This document shows, piece by piece, positions 25,821-35,334 of a stretch of DNA of 64,000 bases (position 1 is the first letter of the stretch; the number at the start of each line of letters is the position of its first letter). This stretch comes from an uncultured Clostridia bacterium. GTDB lineage: Bacteria > Bacillota > Clostridia > TANB77 > CAG-465. The stretch is taken from positions 1-64,000 of the forward strand of contig CAKPEI010000004.1 in the NCBI GenBank assembly GCA_934149365.1, given 5' to 3'. A program made the translations under genes and the position numbers. The notes beneath the pieces were generated by a model, which was not told the DNA's origin, ran no database searches, and saw only the letters and a list, made by a program, of their open reading frames with translations.

Positions 25821-26852
25821 ATGGCAAAAAGAGAAAATTTGATAATAACCAGAGTAAAAGAAAATATATTAAATAACAATCTTATAGAAAATAATGACAG
25901 TATTGTAGTAGGACTTTCAGGCGGACCTGATTCAGTGTTTCTTATAGAAGTTTTACAAGGATTGAAAAAAGAGTTTAAAGAAAAATACAATATTAATTAT
26001 AACATGGTAGTATGCCATATAAACCATATGATAAGAAAAGAAGCAGGAAATGATGAAAGTTTAGCTAAAGAATATGCGGAAAAATATGGATTTGAATTTT
26101 ATTCACTAAAGGCAGATGTAAAAAAAATAGCCAAAGAAAAGAAGATTTCTGAAGAAGAATGTGGTAGAGAAATAAGGTATGATTTCTTTAATAAAATTGC
26201 AAAAGAGCATGGTTGTAATAAAATAGCAGTAGCACATAATTCTTGCGATAATGCAGAAACTATGCTTCATAATCTTATGAGGGGAAGTGGCTTAAATGGC
26301 TTAGCAGGAATTAAGGTTAAAAATAAAAACATTATCAGGCCTATACTAGATGTTTCTAAAGCAGAAATAATTGATTATCTTGAAAAAGAAAATATAAAAT
26401 ACAACATAGATAAAACAAATAATGAAAATATATATACTAGAAATAAAATAAGAAATGATCTAATACCAAAAATTCAAAAAGAATATAACCCTAATATAAT
26501 AAATTCTTTAAATAGAATGTCAAAACAAATTCAAGAGGACTTAGAGTATATAAATAGTAGTGCTAAAGAAAAATACAAAAAAGCTTTGTTAGAAAAAAAC
26601 GACAAATATTTAAAAATAAACATAAAAGATTTTAGTAACGAGTATAAAGCAATAAAAAGTAGAATAATATTATTATTCATCGATGATTTTGTGGGTGAAA
26701 CTAAAGGAATAGAAAACGCACATATAGAAAGCGTTTGCAATATGTTTGAAAAAGGCATAACTGGTAAAAGGTTTTCTATTGGAAATAAATTTGACATTGT
26801 AATAGAAAAAGGAAAGATAGCTAAAATAATTAAAAATGATGTCAAAAAATGA
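25821..26852 (+). CDS. tilS: tRNA(Ile)-lysidine synthase
   Basis: Converts C34 of tRNA-Ile(CAU) to lysidine so that it reads AUA. The N-terminal PP-loop ATPase has the SGGPDS signature near residue 34, HNSCDNAETMLHNLMRGSG near residue 140 and RPIL. At 343 residues it has only part of the C-terminal region seen in the Bacillus protein, which is within the family range. It starts right at the end of dnaB. No hpt is next to it, although the usual tilS-hpt-ftsH order is otherwise kept. Confidence 0.93.
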   Translation: MAKRENLIITRVKENILNNNLIENNDSIVVGLSGGPDSVFLIEVLQGLKKEFKEKYNINYNMVVCHINHMIRKEAGNDESLAKEYAEKYGFEFYSLKADVKKIAKEKKISEEECGREIRYDFFNKIAKEHGCNKIAVAHNSCDNAETMLHNLMRGSGLNGLAGIKVKNKNIIRPILDVSKAEIIDYLEKENIKYNIDKTNNENIYTRNKIRNDLIPKIQKEYNPNIINSLNRMSKQIQEDLEYINSSAKEKYKKALLEKNDKYLKINIKDFSNEYKAIKSRIILLFIDDFVGETKGIENAHIESVCNMFEKGITGKRFSIGNKFDIVIEKGKIAKIIKNDVKK

Positions 26853-26885
26853 AAGTTGAAAATCTTGTGAACAACTTAAAAACAC

Positions 26886-26914
26886 TTGAAAAATGGGCAA
26901 AAATATGATAAAGT
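26886..26914 (+). promoter_or_regulatory. Possible promoter of ftsH
   Basis: TTGAAA at 26886-26891 and TAAAGT at 26909-26914 with a 17-base spacer. The -10 element is weak. Confidence 0.45.
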
Positions 26915-26940
26915 AATGCAAGTTAATTAGGAGGAGAACA

Positions 26941-28782
26941 TTGAAGAAAAGAAGTTTTTTAAGAAGCTTGATAAGCTATATATTTTTGATACTAGTTATA
27001 ATTGTAACAATACAATATATGGAACAAGCTACAAATAAAGAAATAACTTATACAGAATTAATGGGCAAGATAAATGCGAAAGAAATAAAGAGCATAGAAA
27101 TATCTTATGAAAAAGATTCAGCTACAGTGGTATATCAGAATGATACAATAAAAAGAACTGTAGATATACCAGATAGTAGTGCTTTTATAGAAGCAATAGG
27201 TGATAATATTAAAAATGGTGAGTTTGAGCTTACAATTGCTAAACAATCAGGATTTGTAGTATTTTTATCTATATTACCAACACTTGCTACAGTAGGCTTA
27301 CTTGTGATATTACTTGTAATTATGCTTCAACAAACTGGTGCAGGAAATAATAAGGCTATGAGCTTTGGTAAAAGTAGAGCTAAACTAGTAGATCCAAAAT
27401 CTGATAAAAAAGTAACATTTGGAAATGTTGCAGGACTTACAGAAGAAAAGGAAGAATTAAAGGAAATTGTAGAAATATTAAAAAATCCTAAAAAGTTTAA
27501 TGAAATGGGAGCAAGAGTTCCAAAAGGAGTACTTCTTGTTGGTGGTCCAGGTACAGGAAAAACATTGCTTGCTAAGGCTGTGGCAGGAGAAGCAAATGTA
27601 CCTTTCTTTAGCATAAGTGGATCAGATTTCTTAGAAATGTTTGTTGGTGTTGGCGCTTCTAGAGTAAGAGATTTATTTGATGAAGCTAAAAAAGTGGCAC
27701 CATGTATAGTATTTATAGATGAGATTGATGCAGTCGGAAGACATAGAGGTGCTGGCTTAGGTGGTGGACATGATGAAAGAGAGCAAACTCTAAACCAATT
27801 ACTTGTTGAAATGGATGGATTTGGAACAACAGGTGGAATAATTGTAATGGCAGCAACAAATAGACCAGATATACTAGATCCAGCACTATTAAGACCTGGA
27901 AGATTTGATAGACAAATAGTTGTTCATCAACCTGATGTTAGCGCAAGAGAAGATATACTAAAGTTACATGCAAAAAATAAACCTATGGCAGAAGATGTAG
28001 ATTTTAAGGTAATAGCCAAAAACACATCTGGATTTGCAGGAGCAGACTTGGAAAATATGCTAAATGAAGCGGCACTTCTTGCTGCAAGAAAAAACAAAAA
28101 AACAATTGAGACAAGCGATGTAGAAGAGGCCATGGTAAAAGTTATGCTAGGACCTGAAAAAAGAAGTAGAGTAATAAGTGAAGAAGAGAAAAAACTTACA
28201 GCTTATCACGAAGCAGGTCATGCGATTGTTTCTAGATTTTTGAAAAATCATGATACTGTACATCAAATCTCTATAATACCAAGAGGTTCTGCAGGTGGTT
28301 ATACAATGTATAAACCAAATGAAGATAAAAGCTATCATTCTAAGAAAGAAATGGAAGAGCATATAGTTTCACTTCTTGGAGGAAGGGTTGCAGAGAAATT
28401 AGTTTTAGATGATATAAGTACAGGAGCTTCTAGCGATATAGAAAGAGCTACTAAAATAGCCAGAGCAATGGTTATGCAATATGGTATGTCAGATAAATTA
28501 GGACCATTAACTTTTGGAGTAAATCAAGAAGAAGTATTCTTAGGAAGAGATTTTAACAATCAAAGAAATTACAGTGAAAAAGTGGCTGCAGAGATAGATG
28601 AAGAAGTAAGAAATATTGTTATAAAAGGCTATAACGAAGCTCAAAGAATATTAAATGAGAATATAGATAAACTTCATAAGACAGCAAAAATATTGCTAGA
28701 AAAAGAAAAGATAGATGCAGCAGAGTTTGATGAAATATTTGAAGGAAAAAAAGATATTTCTGAAGAAAAAAATGAAAAATAG
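26941..28782 (+). CDS. ftsH: ATP-dependent zinc metalloprotease FtsH
   Basis: Membrane AAA+ protease for quality control of membrane and regulatory proteins. Two membrane helices flank an extracytoplasmic domain (about residues 8-26 and 100-125). The AAA module has Walker A GGPGTGKT near residue 205, Walker [13 protein letters not shown] and the second region of homology [19 protein letters not shown]. The M41 protease has the zinc site HEAGH near residue 425. TTG start with AGGAGGAG. 613 residues is normal. It has its own terminator. Confidence 0.97.
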   Translation: MKKRSFLRSLISYIFLILVIIVTIQYMEQATNKEITYTELMGKINAKEIKSIEISYEKDSATVVYQNDTIKRTVDIPDSSAFIEAIGDNIKNGEFELTIAKQSGFVVFLSILPTLATVGLLVILLVIMLQQTGAGNNKAMSFGKSRAKLVDPKSDKKVTFGNVAGLTEEKEELKEIVEILKNPKKFNEMGARVPKGVLLVGGPGTGKTLLAKAVAGEANVPFFSISGSDFLEMFVGVGASRVRDLFDEAKKVAPCIVFIDEIDAVGRHRGAGLGGGHDEREQTLNQLLVEMDGFGTTGGIIVMAATNRPDILDPALLRPGRFDRQIVVHQPDVSAREDILKLHAKNKPMAEDVDFKVIAKNTSGFAGADLENMLNEAALLAARKNKKTIETSDVEEAMVKVMLGPEKRSRVISEEEKKLTAYHEAGHAIVSRFLKNHDTVHQISIIPRGSAGGYTMYKPNEDKSYHSKKEMEEHIVSLLGGRVAEKLVLDDISTGASSDIERATKIARAMVMQYGMSDKLGPLTFGVNQEEVFLGRDFNNQRNYSEKVAAEIDEEVRNIVIKGYNEAQRILNENIDKLHKTAKILLEKEKIDAAEFDEIFEGKKDISEEKNEK

Positions 28783-28785
28783 ATA

Positions 28786-28826
28786 ATTAACCATTTTATC
28801 AATGTTGGTAAAATGGTTAATTTATT
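28786..28826 (+). terminator. Terminator of ftsH
   Basis: ATTAACCATTTTA pairs perfectly with TAAAATGGTTAAT around a ten-base loop, followed by TTATTA. The stem is long but the T tract is imperfect. Confidence 0.75.
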
Positions 28827-28933
28827 ACACCAAAGAGAAAAAATCATTAACATTTTTGAAAATCTTTAAATTCCTTTATTTTTAAACAAACATGTGATAT
28901 ACTTATACGTAAATTTAGTAAAGGAGTGAAAAT

Positions 28934-30169
28934 ATGAATACAGTATATGATGAACTAAAATCACGTGATTTAATAAAACAATTACCTTTTGAAGATGAAT
29001 TTATTGAACTTGTAAAAAATGAGAAGATATCTGTATATCTTGGTATTGATCCAACAGCAGATAGTATACATATAGGACATTTTATTCCATTAATGCTAAT
29101 GTCATATTTCCAAAAACATGGACATAGGCCTATTCTTTTAATGGGTGGCGGAACTGCTATGATTGGAGATCCATCAGGTAAAACAGATATGCGTAAAATG
29201 CTTACTAAGGAAGACATAGCACATAACATTGAAAAGATAAAAAAACAGGTTAGTAAATTTGTATCATTTGAAGGAGATAATGCAGCAATAATAGTTAACA
29301 ATGCAGATTGGATATTAGACCTTAATTATATGGATTTCATTCGTACATATGGCGTTCATTTTAATGTTAATAGAATGTTAGATGCAGAATGCTTTAAAAT
29401 GCGTATGGAAAAGGGAGGATTAACTTTCTTCGAAATGAACTATATGCTTATGCAAAGTTATGATTTCTTGAGACTATTTGAAAATTATGGATGTAAACTT
29501 CAAATAGGTGGAGACGATCAATGGTCTAACATGCTTGCTGGTGTAGATTTGATTAGAAAATTGCATAAGAGTGGAAGTTTCTGCTTAACATGTCCATTAC
29601 TTCTTAATGCAGATGGAAAGAAGATGGGAAAAACAGAAAAAGGTGCGTTATGGCTTGATAAGGATAAAACATCTCCATATGAGTTTTATCAATATTGGAG
29701 AAATATAGCAGACAGTGAAGTAAATCAAGTTTTACGTATGCTTACTCACTTAGATATGGAAGAGGTTAATAGACTTTCTAATTTACAAGGTGCAGAAATA
29801 AATGAAGCAAAGAAAATAGCGGCATATGAAATAACAAAACTTATTCATGGTGAAGAAGAAGCTGATAAAGCTAAGAAAGCAGCAGAAGCTTTGTTTGAAA
29901 ATTCATCAAACACTGATAATATGCCAACTGTTAAAATAAACAAAACAGAGTTTAATGATAATAAATTAGGTATACTTGATGCTATAATTTTGGCAAATGT
30001 TGCACCATCTAAAGGACAAGCAAGAATACTTGTAAATCAAGGCGGAATTTCTATAGATGATGAAAAAATATTAGATGATAAACAAAGTCTTGATATATCA
30101 CAGTTTGATAAAGGTTATGTTATACTAAAAAAAGGCAAAAAAGTATTTATTAAATTAATTGTTGAATAA
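28934..30169 (+). CDS. tyrS: Tyrosyl-tRNA synthetase
   Basis: Charges tRNA-Tyr. At 411 residues it has the class I signature HIGH (SIHIGHFIPL near residue 47) and the KMSKS-like KMGKT near residue 235. The C-terminal S4-type RNA-binding domain (QARILVNQGGISID) is present. AAGGAGTG precedes the ATG. No T-box leader is recognisable in the 150 bases upstream, although tyrS is often T-box controlled in Firmicutes. Confidence 0.96.
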   Translation: MNTVYDELKSRDLIKQLPFEDEFIELVKNEKISVYLGIDPTADSIHIGHFIPLMLMSYFQKHGHRPILLMGGGTAMIGDPSGKTDMRKMLTKEDIAHNIEKIKKQVSKFVSFEGDNAAIIVNNADWILDLNYMDFIRTYGVHFNVNRMLDAECFKMRMEKGGLTFFEMNYMLMQSYDFLRLFENYGCKLQIGGDDQWSNMLAGVDLIRKLHKSGSFCLTCPLLLNADGKKMGKTEKGALWLDKDKTSPYEFYQYWRNIADSEVNQVLRMLTHLDMEEVNRLSNLQGAEINEAKKIAAYEITKLIHGEEEADKAKKAAEALFENSSNTDNMPTVKINKTEFNDNKLGILDAIILANVAPSKGQARILVNQGGISIDDEKILDDKQSLDISQFDKGYVILKKGKKVFIKLIVE

Positions 30170-30200
30170 AAACATTAAGAATTTGTAATAATATGATTAG

Positions 30201-30238
30201 AAGCTAGCAAAAAATCTTGCTAGCTTAATTTTTTTTTG
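30201..30238 (+). terminator. Terminator of tyrS
   Basis: AAGCTAGCAA / TTGCTAGCTT perfect stem, six-base loop, then a long T tract. Confidence 0.92.
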
Positions 30239-30253
30239 TGTGTAAATAAATTA

Positions 30254-30283
30254 TTGACTATTTTAATTAGTTTATTATATAAT
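30254..30283 (+). promoter_or_regulatory. Promoter of the serpin gene
   Basis: TTGACT at 30254-30259 and TATAAT at 30278-30283 with an 18-base spacer, directly before AGGAGGGG and the start codon. Confidence 0.75.
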
Positions 30284-30308
30284 AATTTAGTAAGAAGGAG
30301 GGGTATAT

Positions 30309-31961
30309 ATGGATGAAAATCCTAAAGATTTATCTAATGATAAAGCAAATGAGAAAATTAATACTAAATCAAACAAAAAAGTATTAGTTGGGGTTACTAT
30401 TTTTGTAACAATTTTAATTTTGGCTATAGCAGCTACCTTTATTTTATGGACATATAGAAATAAAGAAAAAGAAGAAGGAAAAATTGATACTGGTTTATCA
30501 AAAACAGAAACTGTAACATCAGAGTACGAAATTAAAGGAAATTCTATTCAAAAGTTTGACCTACAATTTATGAAAATTGAAAATGCTAAAAAGAATATGA
30601 TATACAGCCCATTGTCTATCAAATATGCATTAGGTATGCTTGCAGAAGGCACAAATGGTGAGTCAAAAACCCAAATAACAAGCGTAATAGGTTCATATAA
30701 TTACAATAAATATGAAAATAGTGAAAATATGTCTATGGCAAATGCTTTGTTTATAAAGGAAACTTTCAAAGATTCAATAAAACAAAGTTATATAGACACT
30801 TTAAAAGATAAATATGCAGCAGAAGTTAGTTATGATCCTTTTGAAACACCTACTAACATAAACAAATGGGTCGCATCAAAAACATTAAATTTAATACCTT
30901 CATTAGTGGATAAGGTATCAGGTTTAGATTTTATATTAGCAAATGCACTTGGAATAGATATGGAATGGGAACATAAATTTTTTGAGCCAATAAATGAATA
31001 TTATAGTACTAAGCATGAAAAAAATGGTGAAAATTATATGTCTTGGTATGCACCAGAAGGTGTATTTTACGTTGAGTTTAATGGAAGTAAGGAAAAAGTA
31101 TCAGGCTTAGAATTTCAAGCATCATATAATAAATATGATATAATAAGTACATTAGGAGAAGAAAACATTAAGAATACTGTTAAAGCCGAATTTGTAAAAT
31201 GGGCAAAATCATTAAAAGAAGATGACAGTGATCGTGATTTTTGGTTTAAAGGAGATTTATCTGACACAAACATAAGTAAAGTGTTTGAGGAATTCTTTAA
31301 TGATTATATAAAAGAACTTAAAGAAAATTATGGTAATAGTGGAAAGACAACAGACTTTGAATTCTATGTAGATGATAATGTTAAATGTTTTGCTAAAGAC
31401 TTAAAAGAATATGGATCAAACAGATTACAATATATAGCTATTATGCCTGTTAATGAAGATTTAGATAAATATGTTTCAGGTGTTACAGCATCAGATATAA
31501 ATAATATAATTTCTAATTTAACTACATTAGATGAAAGTAATTTTAAAGAAGGATACTATACACATATAACAGGAATGATGCCTAAATTTAAGTTTGATTA
31601 TGAGCTAAATTTAATGGAAGATTTAAAAACAATGGGAATAAAAGATGTATTTGAAGAGGGCAAAGCTGACCTTACAAACCTAACAACAAGTCCAGCAGAA
31701 TTCATTGCAGAAGTTAAGCATAAAGCTAATATTGAATTTACACAAGATGGAATTAAGGCAGCGGCAGCTACTTATGCAGGTGGAGCTGGAGCTGGAGGAA
31801 CATTTGATTACCTATTTGATGTTCCAACTATAACAATAGATTTGACATTTGATAAGCCATATCTGTTCTTAATTAGAGATAAAAAAAGTTCAGAAGTTTG
31901 GTTTGTAGGAAATGTATATAATCCATTATTATATTCAGAAGATATGTCAAAAGGCTTTTAA
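30309..31961 (+). CDS. Membrane-anchored serpin (serine protease inhibitor family I4)
   Basis: A 550-residue protein with a short charged cytoplasmic tail, one membrane helix near residues 25-48 and an extracellular serpin domain. Family marks include the N-terminal NMIYSPLSIKYALGMLAEGTNG, the hinge IEFTQDGIKAAAATYAGG near residue 480, and the C-terminal signature DKPYLFLIRDKKSSEVWFVG. The Ala-rich hinge is the type found in inhibitory serpins. An extra segment of roughly 100 residues (about 225-330) interrupts the usual fold. It may protect the cell from host or own proteases; this role is inferred. Single-gene unit. Confidence 0.92.
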   Translation: MDENPKDLSNDKANEKINTKSNKKVLVGVTIFVTILILAIAATFILWTYRNKEKEEGKIDTGLSKTETVTSEYEIKGNSIQKFDLQFMKIENAKKNMIYSPLSIKYALGMLAEGTNGESKTQITSVIGSYNYNKYENSENMSMANALFIKETFKDSIKQSYIDTLKDKYAAEVSYDPFETPTNINKWVASKTLNLIPSLVDKVSGLDFILANALGIDMEWEHKFFEPINEYYSTKHEKNGENYMSWYAPEGVFYVEFNGSKEKVSGLEFQASYNKYDIISTLGEENIKNTVKAEFVKWAKSLKEDDSDRDFWFKGDLSDTNISKVFEEFFNDYIKELKENYGNSGKTTDFEFYVDDNVKCFAKDLKEYGSNRLQYIAIMPVNEDLDKYVSGVTASDINNIISNLTTLDESNFKEGYYTHITGMMPKFKFDYELNLMEDLKTMGIKDVFEEGKADLTNLTTSPAEFIAEVKHKANIEFTQDGIKAAAATYAGGAGAGGTFDYLFDVPTITIDLTFDKPYLFLIRDKKSSEVWFVGNVYNPLLYSEDMSKGF

Positions 31962-31997
31962 TATTTGTTAATAGCATTTAGATATTTTATATTAAAT

Positions 31998-32029
31998 AAA
32001 AGGTGTAAGCTTTAAGACTTACACCTTTT
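31998..32029. terminator. Bidirectional terminator between the serpin gene and mnmA
   Basis: AAAGGTGTAAG / CTTACACCTTT perfect stem with A-runs before and T-runs after, so it can serve both convergent genes. Confidence 0.9.
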
Positions 32030-32044
32030 GCTTTAATATATTAG

Positions 32045-33109
32045 TTAGATAATTTTTCCTCCACCAATAACAATATCACCATCGTAGAAAACAGCTGATT
32101 GACCTGGAGATATATTTTTTTGCTCTTCATCAAACACTACTTTTATTATATTCCCAGATTGTGATATAATACCTGGATTTGATTTACTAGAGTATCTAGT
32201 TTTTATATCTACTTTTAGAGGGGCATCTAATTTCTTGCATGTCAAAAAATTGATATTAGAAACCATAAACTCTTTTTTGTATAACTCATTTTCATCTCCA
32301 ACAATAAGTTCGTTTTTCTCTTTATTAAAACCAGTGACATAGAGTCTACTATTACTAGATATTTTCAAACCTCTTCTTTGTCCAATTGTGTACCTATGAA
32401 GACCTAAATGTGTGCCTAATACGGTTCCTTCTTTTGATACGATATTTCCTTTTTTATGTGGTAAATGTAAATTATTTTCTATAAAATTAGCATAATTACC
32501 GTCTGGTATAAAACATATGTCTTGGCTATCTGGTTTAGTTGCTACAGGCAAGTTATGCTTTTTTGCTATTTCACGTATTTCAGATTTACTAGAAAAATTT
32601 CCAAGGGGGAGTAGCAATTTATCTAGCACATCTTGTGGCAAGTTATATAATACATAACTTTGATCTTTTTCTAACGCATTTGCTTTTTTTAACACTTTCA
32701 TATTATATTTGGGATCATATTCAATTTTGGCATAGTGGCCAGTAGCAATATATGAGCAATCTAATTCTAACGCTTTTTTATACATAGCACCGAATTTTAG
32801 ATATTTATTACACTCTATACAAGGATTGGGGGTACGGCAATTCATATATTCATCTAGAAAATTATCTATAACATGTTCTTTAAATAGGCTCTTAAAGTTT
32901 AAGGTATAATGGGGAATTCCAAGATAGTTACATACTCTTTTAGCATCTAATGTAGAAGTAATATTGCAACATGTGCCGTTTATTTCGCTATCTAATAAGT
33001 TCATTGTTATACCAATTACTTCGTAGCCTTGATTTTTTAAAATAATTGCTGCTACGCTACTATCTACGCCACCACTCATGCCAAGTAGTACTCTTTTGTT
33101 TTTACTCAT
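32045..33109 (-). CDS. mnmA: tRNA-specific 2-thiouridylase MnmA
   Basis: Puts sulfur on U34 of the tRNAs for Lys, Glu and Gln, using sulfur delivered by a cysteine desulfurase. The PP-loop SGGVDSSV is at about residues 10-17, the catalytic cysteine lies in NPCIECN near residue 98 and its partner in SQDICFIP near residue 195. 354 residues is normal. Its ATG overlaps the end of iscU by four bases (ATGA-type), so it belongs to the iscS-iscU operon. Confidence 0.95.
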   Translation of the reverse strand: MSKNKRVLLGMSGGVDSSVAAIILKNQGYEVIGITMNLLDSEINGTCCNITSTLDAKRVCNYLGIPHYTLNFKSLFKEHVIDNFLDEYMNCRTPNPCIECNKYLKFGAMYKKALELDCSYIATGHYAKIEYDPKYNMKVLKKANALEKDQSYVLYNLPQDVLDKLLLPLGNFSSKSEIREIAKKHNLPVATKPDSQDICFIPDGNYANFIENNLHLPHKKGNIVSKEGTVLGTHLGLHRYTIGQRRGLKISSNSRLYVTGFNKEKNELIVGDENELYKKEFMVSNINFLTCKKLDAPLKVDIKTRYSSKSNPGIISQSGNIIKVVFDEEQKNISPGQSAVFYDGDIVIGGGKII

Positions 33110-33552
33110 TTTAATTCACAACTTTTAGCGCAATGAGAACATTTAAGAGAACACTTTTTAACTATTTCTTCTTCTGAAAGATCAGTATTTTTTCTGTAAT
33201 AATCTGCAATGGCTTCATGAATAGCTTCTTCAGCTAGTATAGAGCAGTGCAATTTAACTGGTGGAAGTCCACCAAGTGAATTTACTACATCAGTATTTTT
33301 TAAAGCTAAAGCTTCTTCTATAGTTTTGCCTTTTATCATTTCTGTTGAAATACTACTTGTTGCAATTGCAGCACCACATCCAAAAGTTTTAAATTTAACG
33401 TCTGTTATAACGTTGTTTTCTACTTTTATATACATTTTCATAATATCCCCACATACAGGGTTTCCAACTTCACCTACACCGGAAGCTTTTTCTATTTTTC
33501 CTACATTTCTAGGATTTGTATAGTGATCTATAACCTTTTTTGTATATTGCAT
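33106..33552 (-). CDS. iscU: Fe-S cluster scaffold protein IscU/NifU N-terminal type
   Basis: Scaffold on which Fe-S clusters are built from sulfur given by IscS. The three conserved cysteines are in VGNPVCGD, FKTFGCGA and KLHCSILAEEAI. The 148-residue protein also has an extra cysteine-rich tail (CSLKCSHCAKSC) seen in a group of anaerobe NifU-like proteins. It starts one base after the end of iscS and overlaps mnmA. Confidence 0.93.
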   Translation of the reverse strand: MQYTKKVIDHYTNPRNVGKIEKASGVGEVGNPVCGDIMKMYIKVENNVITDVKFKTFGCGAAIATSSISTEMIKGKTIEEALALKNTDVVNSLGGLPPVKLHCSILAEEAIHEAIADYYRKNTDLSEEEIVKKCSLKCSHCAKSCELK

Positions 33553-34733
33553 TATTTATTTCCCTCCTCAATAAATTTTTCCCAAAGGGGAGACACATCT
33601 CTAAGTCTTTGAACTATTTCAGTTAGACAAGAAACAGTATACTCAATTTCTTCTTTTGTATTATATTTACCAATAGAAATTCTCAAAGATCCATGAGCTA
33701 TTTCATGGGGAAGACCTATTGCAAGTAAAACATGCGATGGGTCCAAAGAACCAGATGTGCAGGCGCTACCACTAGAAGCACATATACCTTTTAAGTCTAG
33801 ATTTAAAAGAAGACTCTCACCTTCTATAAATCTAAATGAAATATTGCTATTTCCAGGTAGCCTTTTTTCAAGGTCACCATTAATTTTTATATATGGTATT
33901 TTTTGCTTTACTTCTTGAACGTAGTAGTCTCTTAATTCTTTTATTTGTTTATTATGCTTTTCCATATCTTTATGTGATATCTCTAAGGCTTTAGCAAGTC
34001 CTACTATTCCAGCTACATTTTCAGTTCCAGCTCTTTTATTTTTCTCTTGATGTCCACCATTTATATATTTAGTGAACTTTACGCCTTTTCTTACGTACAA
34101 TGCTCCAACGCCTTTAGGGCCATAGAATTTATGAGCAGAAAGAGAAAGACTATCTATATTCATATCTTGTACATCGATATTAATACTTCCAACTGCTTGT
34201 ACAGCGTCTGTATGGAAGATGACACCATGTGATTTTGCAATTTGACCTATTTCTTTAATAGGTTCTATTGTTCCTATTTCATTGTTTGCAAACATAATAG
34301 ATATAAGTATGGTAGAAGGTGTGATTGCTTCTTCTAATTCTTTTAAATCAACAATTCCATTAGCATCCACGTTTATATAACTTACTTCAAAACCTTCTTT
34401 TTCTAGTTGCTTACAAGTTTCTAATACAGCAGGATGCTCTATTTTTGAAGTAATTATATGATTACCTTTATTTTTATAGCTATAGGCTATTCCCTTAATT
34501 ATTGTATTATCACTTTCACTTCCTCCTGATGTGAAATATATTTCATTAGGAGAACAATTTAAAATACTAGCAACAGTTTCTCTTGATTCTTCAACAGCTT
34601 TTCTTGCTGTTTGACCAATGCTGTAGATAGAAGAAGGGTTTCCGTAGTTATCAGATAAATATGGGAACATAGCTTTTACAACTTCTTCATCTGTTTTAGT
34701 TGTTGCACTATTATCTAAATATACATTTTTCAT
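33552..34733 (-). CDS. iscS: Cysteine desulfurase IscS/NifS
   Basis: PLP enzyme that frees sulfur from cysteine for Fe-S cluster assembly and tRNA thiolation. The PLP-binding Lys is in SLSAHKFYGPKG near residue 203. The active-site Cys is in GSACTSGSLDPSHVL near residue 325. 393 residues is normal. The ribosome binding site is AAAGGAATT; the promoter upstream carries two IscR-type operator copies. Confidence 0.95.
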   Translation of the reverse strand: MKNVYLDNSATTKTDEEVVKAMFPYLSDNYGNPSSIYSIGQTARKAVEESRETVASILNCSPNEIYFTSGGSESDNTIIKGIAYSYKNKGNHIITSKIEHPAVLETCKQLEKEGFEVSYINVDANGIVDLKELEEAITPSTILISIMFANNEIGTIEPIKEIGQIAKSHGVIFHTDAVQAVGSINIDVQDMNIDSLSLSAHKFYGPKGVGALYVRKGVKFTKYINGGHQEKNKRAGTENVAGIVGLAKALEISHKDMEKHNKQIKELRDYYVQEVKQKIPYIKINGDLEKRLPGNSNISFRFIEGESLLLNLDLKGICASSGSACTSGSLDPSHVLLAIGLPHEIAHGSLRISIGKYNTKEEIEYTVSCLTEIVQRLRDVSPLWEKFIEEGNK

Positions 34734-34745
34734 ATCATAATTCCT

Positions 34746-34766
34746 TTCCTATTAAACTAGTAGGAA
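34746..34766 (-). promoter_or_regulatory. IscR-type operator, copy 1 (between -10 and start codon of iscS)
   Basis: A 21-base palindrome of the pattern TTCCTAYTA-N3-TARTAGGAA-like halves, just downstream of the -10 element. It matches the copies at 34780 and 35255 in its TTCCTA and TAGGAA arms. Confidence 0.65.
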
Positions 34767-34794
34767 TTATATCACGTATTTCCTACTAAGTCAA
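34766..34794 (-). promoter_or_regulatory. Promoter of iscS-iscU-mnmA
   Basis: On the minus strand TTGACT (34794-34789) and TATAAT (34771-34766) have a 17-base spacer. The -35 element lies inside operator copy 2. Confidence 0.85.
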
Positions 34795-34800
34795 TAGGAA
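34780..34800 (-). promoter_or_regulatory. IscR-type operator, copy 2 (over the -35 of iscS)
   Basis: Palindrome TTCCTAYT-N5-ARTAGGAA covering the -35 box, so bound repressor would block RNA polymerase. Confidence 0.7.
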
Positions 34801-34836
34801 TTGCAAGTGAAATAAAAAAATAGATACTAAAAGTAC

Positions 34837-35230
34837 CTATTTCATTAAGTCCTCTAGAGTTTTACTATTAACATAGTCATTTATAACATCATCCAAACCT
34901 TTCCAAAATGAATATGTTTTACATGCTTTTTTTCTTGGACATTCTTCTGTTAAGCAGGTAGTAGGGGAAAGAGATCCCTCTGTAACTCTTAGAATATCTC
35001 CAATTATATATTCATTAGGCTTTCTAGCTAGTTTATATCCGCCCAGAATTACCTCTAGCAGTTACTAGATATCCAGCTTTATTAAGTATTGCAATAATTT
35101 GTTCCAAATATTTGATTGATATATCTTGTCTTTTAGCGATATCTTTTAAAGATATGAATTCGTTATTGTTATTATTGGCAAGGTCTAGCATGACTCTTAG
35201 AGCATATCTTCCTTTTGTAGTTATTTTCAT
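34837..35230 (-). pseudogene. iscR: Rrf2-family regulator IscR, with an apparent +1 frameshift
   Basis: Fe-S-sensing Rrf2 repressor of the isc operon. The zero frame (start 35230, MKITTKGRYALRVMLDLA) gives the helix-turn-helix half but stops at codon 66, just after SGRI. In the +1 frame the protein continues perfectly: GGYKLARKP, the cluster cysteines in CLTEECPRKKAC, and a stop at 34837. The joined product is 130 residues. The shift is at GGG CGG ATA, where reading GGC GGA TAT restores the frame. It may be a mutation, an assembly error or programmed +1 frameshifting at the rare CGG codon. spoVAE shows the same CGGATAT context. Confidence 0.85.
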
Positions 35231-35251
35231 TTTAATTCCTCCACTGTTAAT

Positions 35252-35281
35252 ATTATACTACTAATTAGGTAGGAAAAGCAA
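35252..35281 (-). promoter_or_regulatory. Promoter of iscR
   Basis: On the minus strand TTGCTT (35281-35276) and TATAAT (35257-35252) with an 18-base spacer that contains the third operator copy. Confidence 0.7.
35255..35275 (-). promoter_or_regulatory. IscR-type operator, copy 3 (in the iscR promoter)
   Basis: Related palindrome with arms TACTACTAA and TAGGAA lying between the -35 and -10 of iscR, implying autoregulation. Confidence 0.6.
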
Positions 35282-35288
35282 CCATATT

Positions 35289-35327
35289 AAAATAAAGGAA
35301 GCTTAAAAGAAGTTCTCTTAAGCCTCC
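35289..35327 (-). terminator. Terminator of the holin-endolysin pair
   Basis: On the minus strand GGAGGCTTAA / TTAAGCTTCC (one wobble pair) followed by TTTATTTT. Confidence 0.7.
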
Positions 35328-35334
35328 ATAAGGT

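Noticed and set aside
28827..28933. T-box riboswitch before tyrS
   Set aside because: The gap is too short, and no specifier loop or T-box sequence is seen; the same holds for metG.
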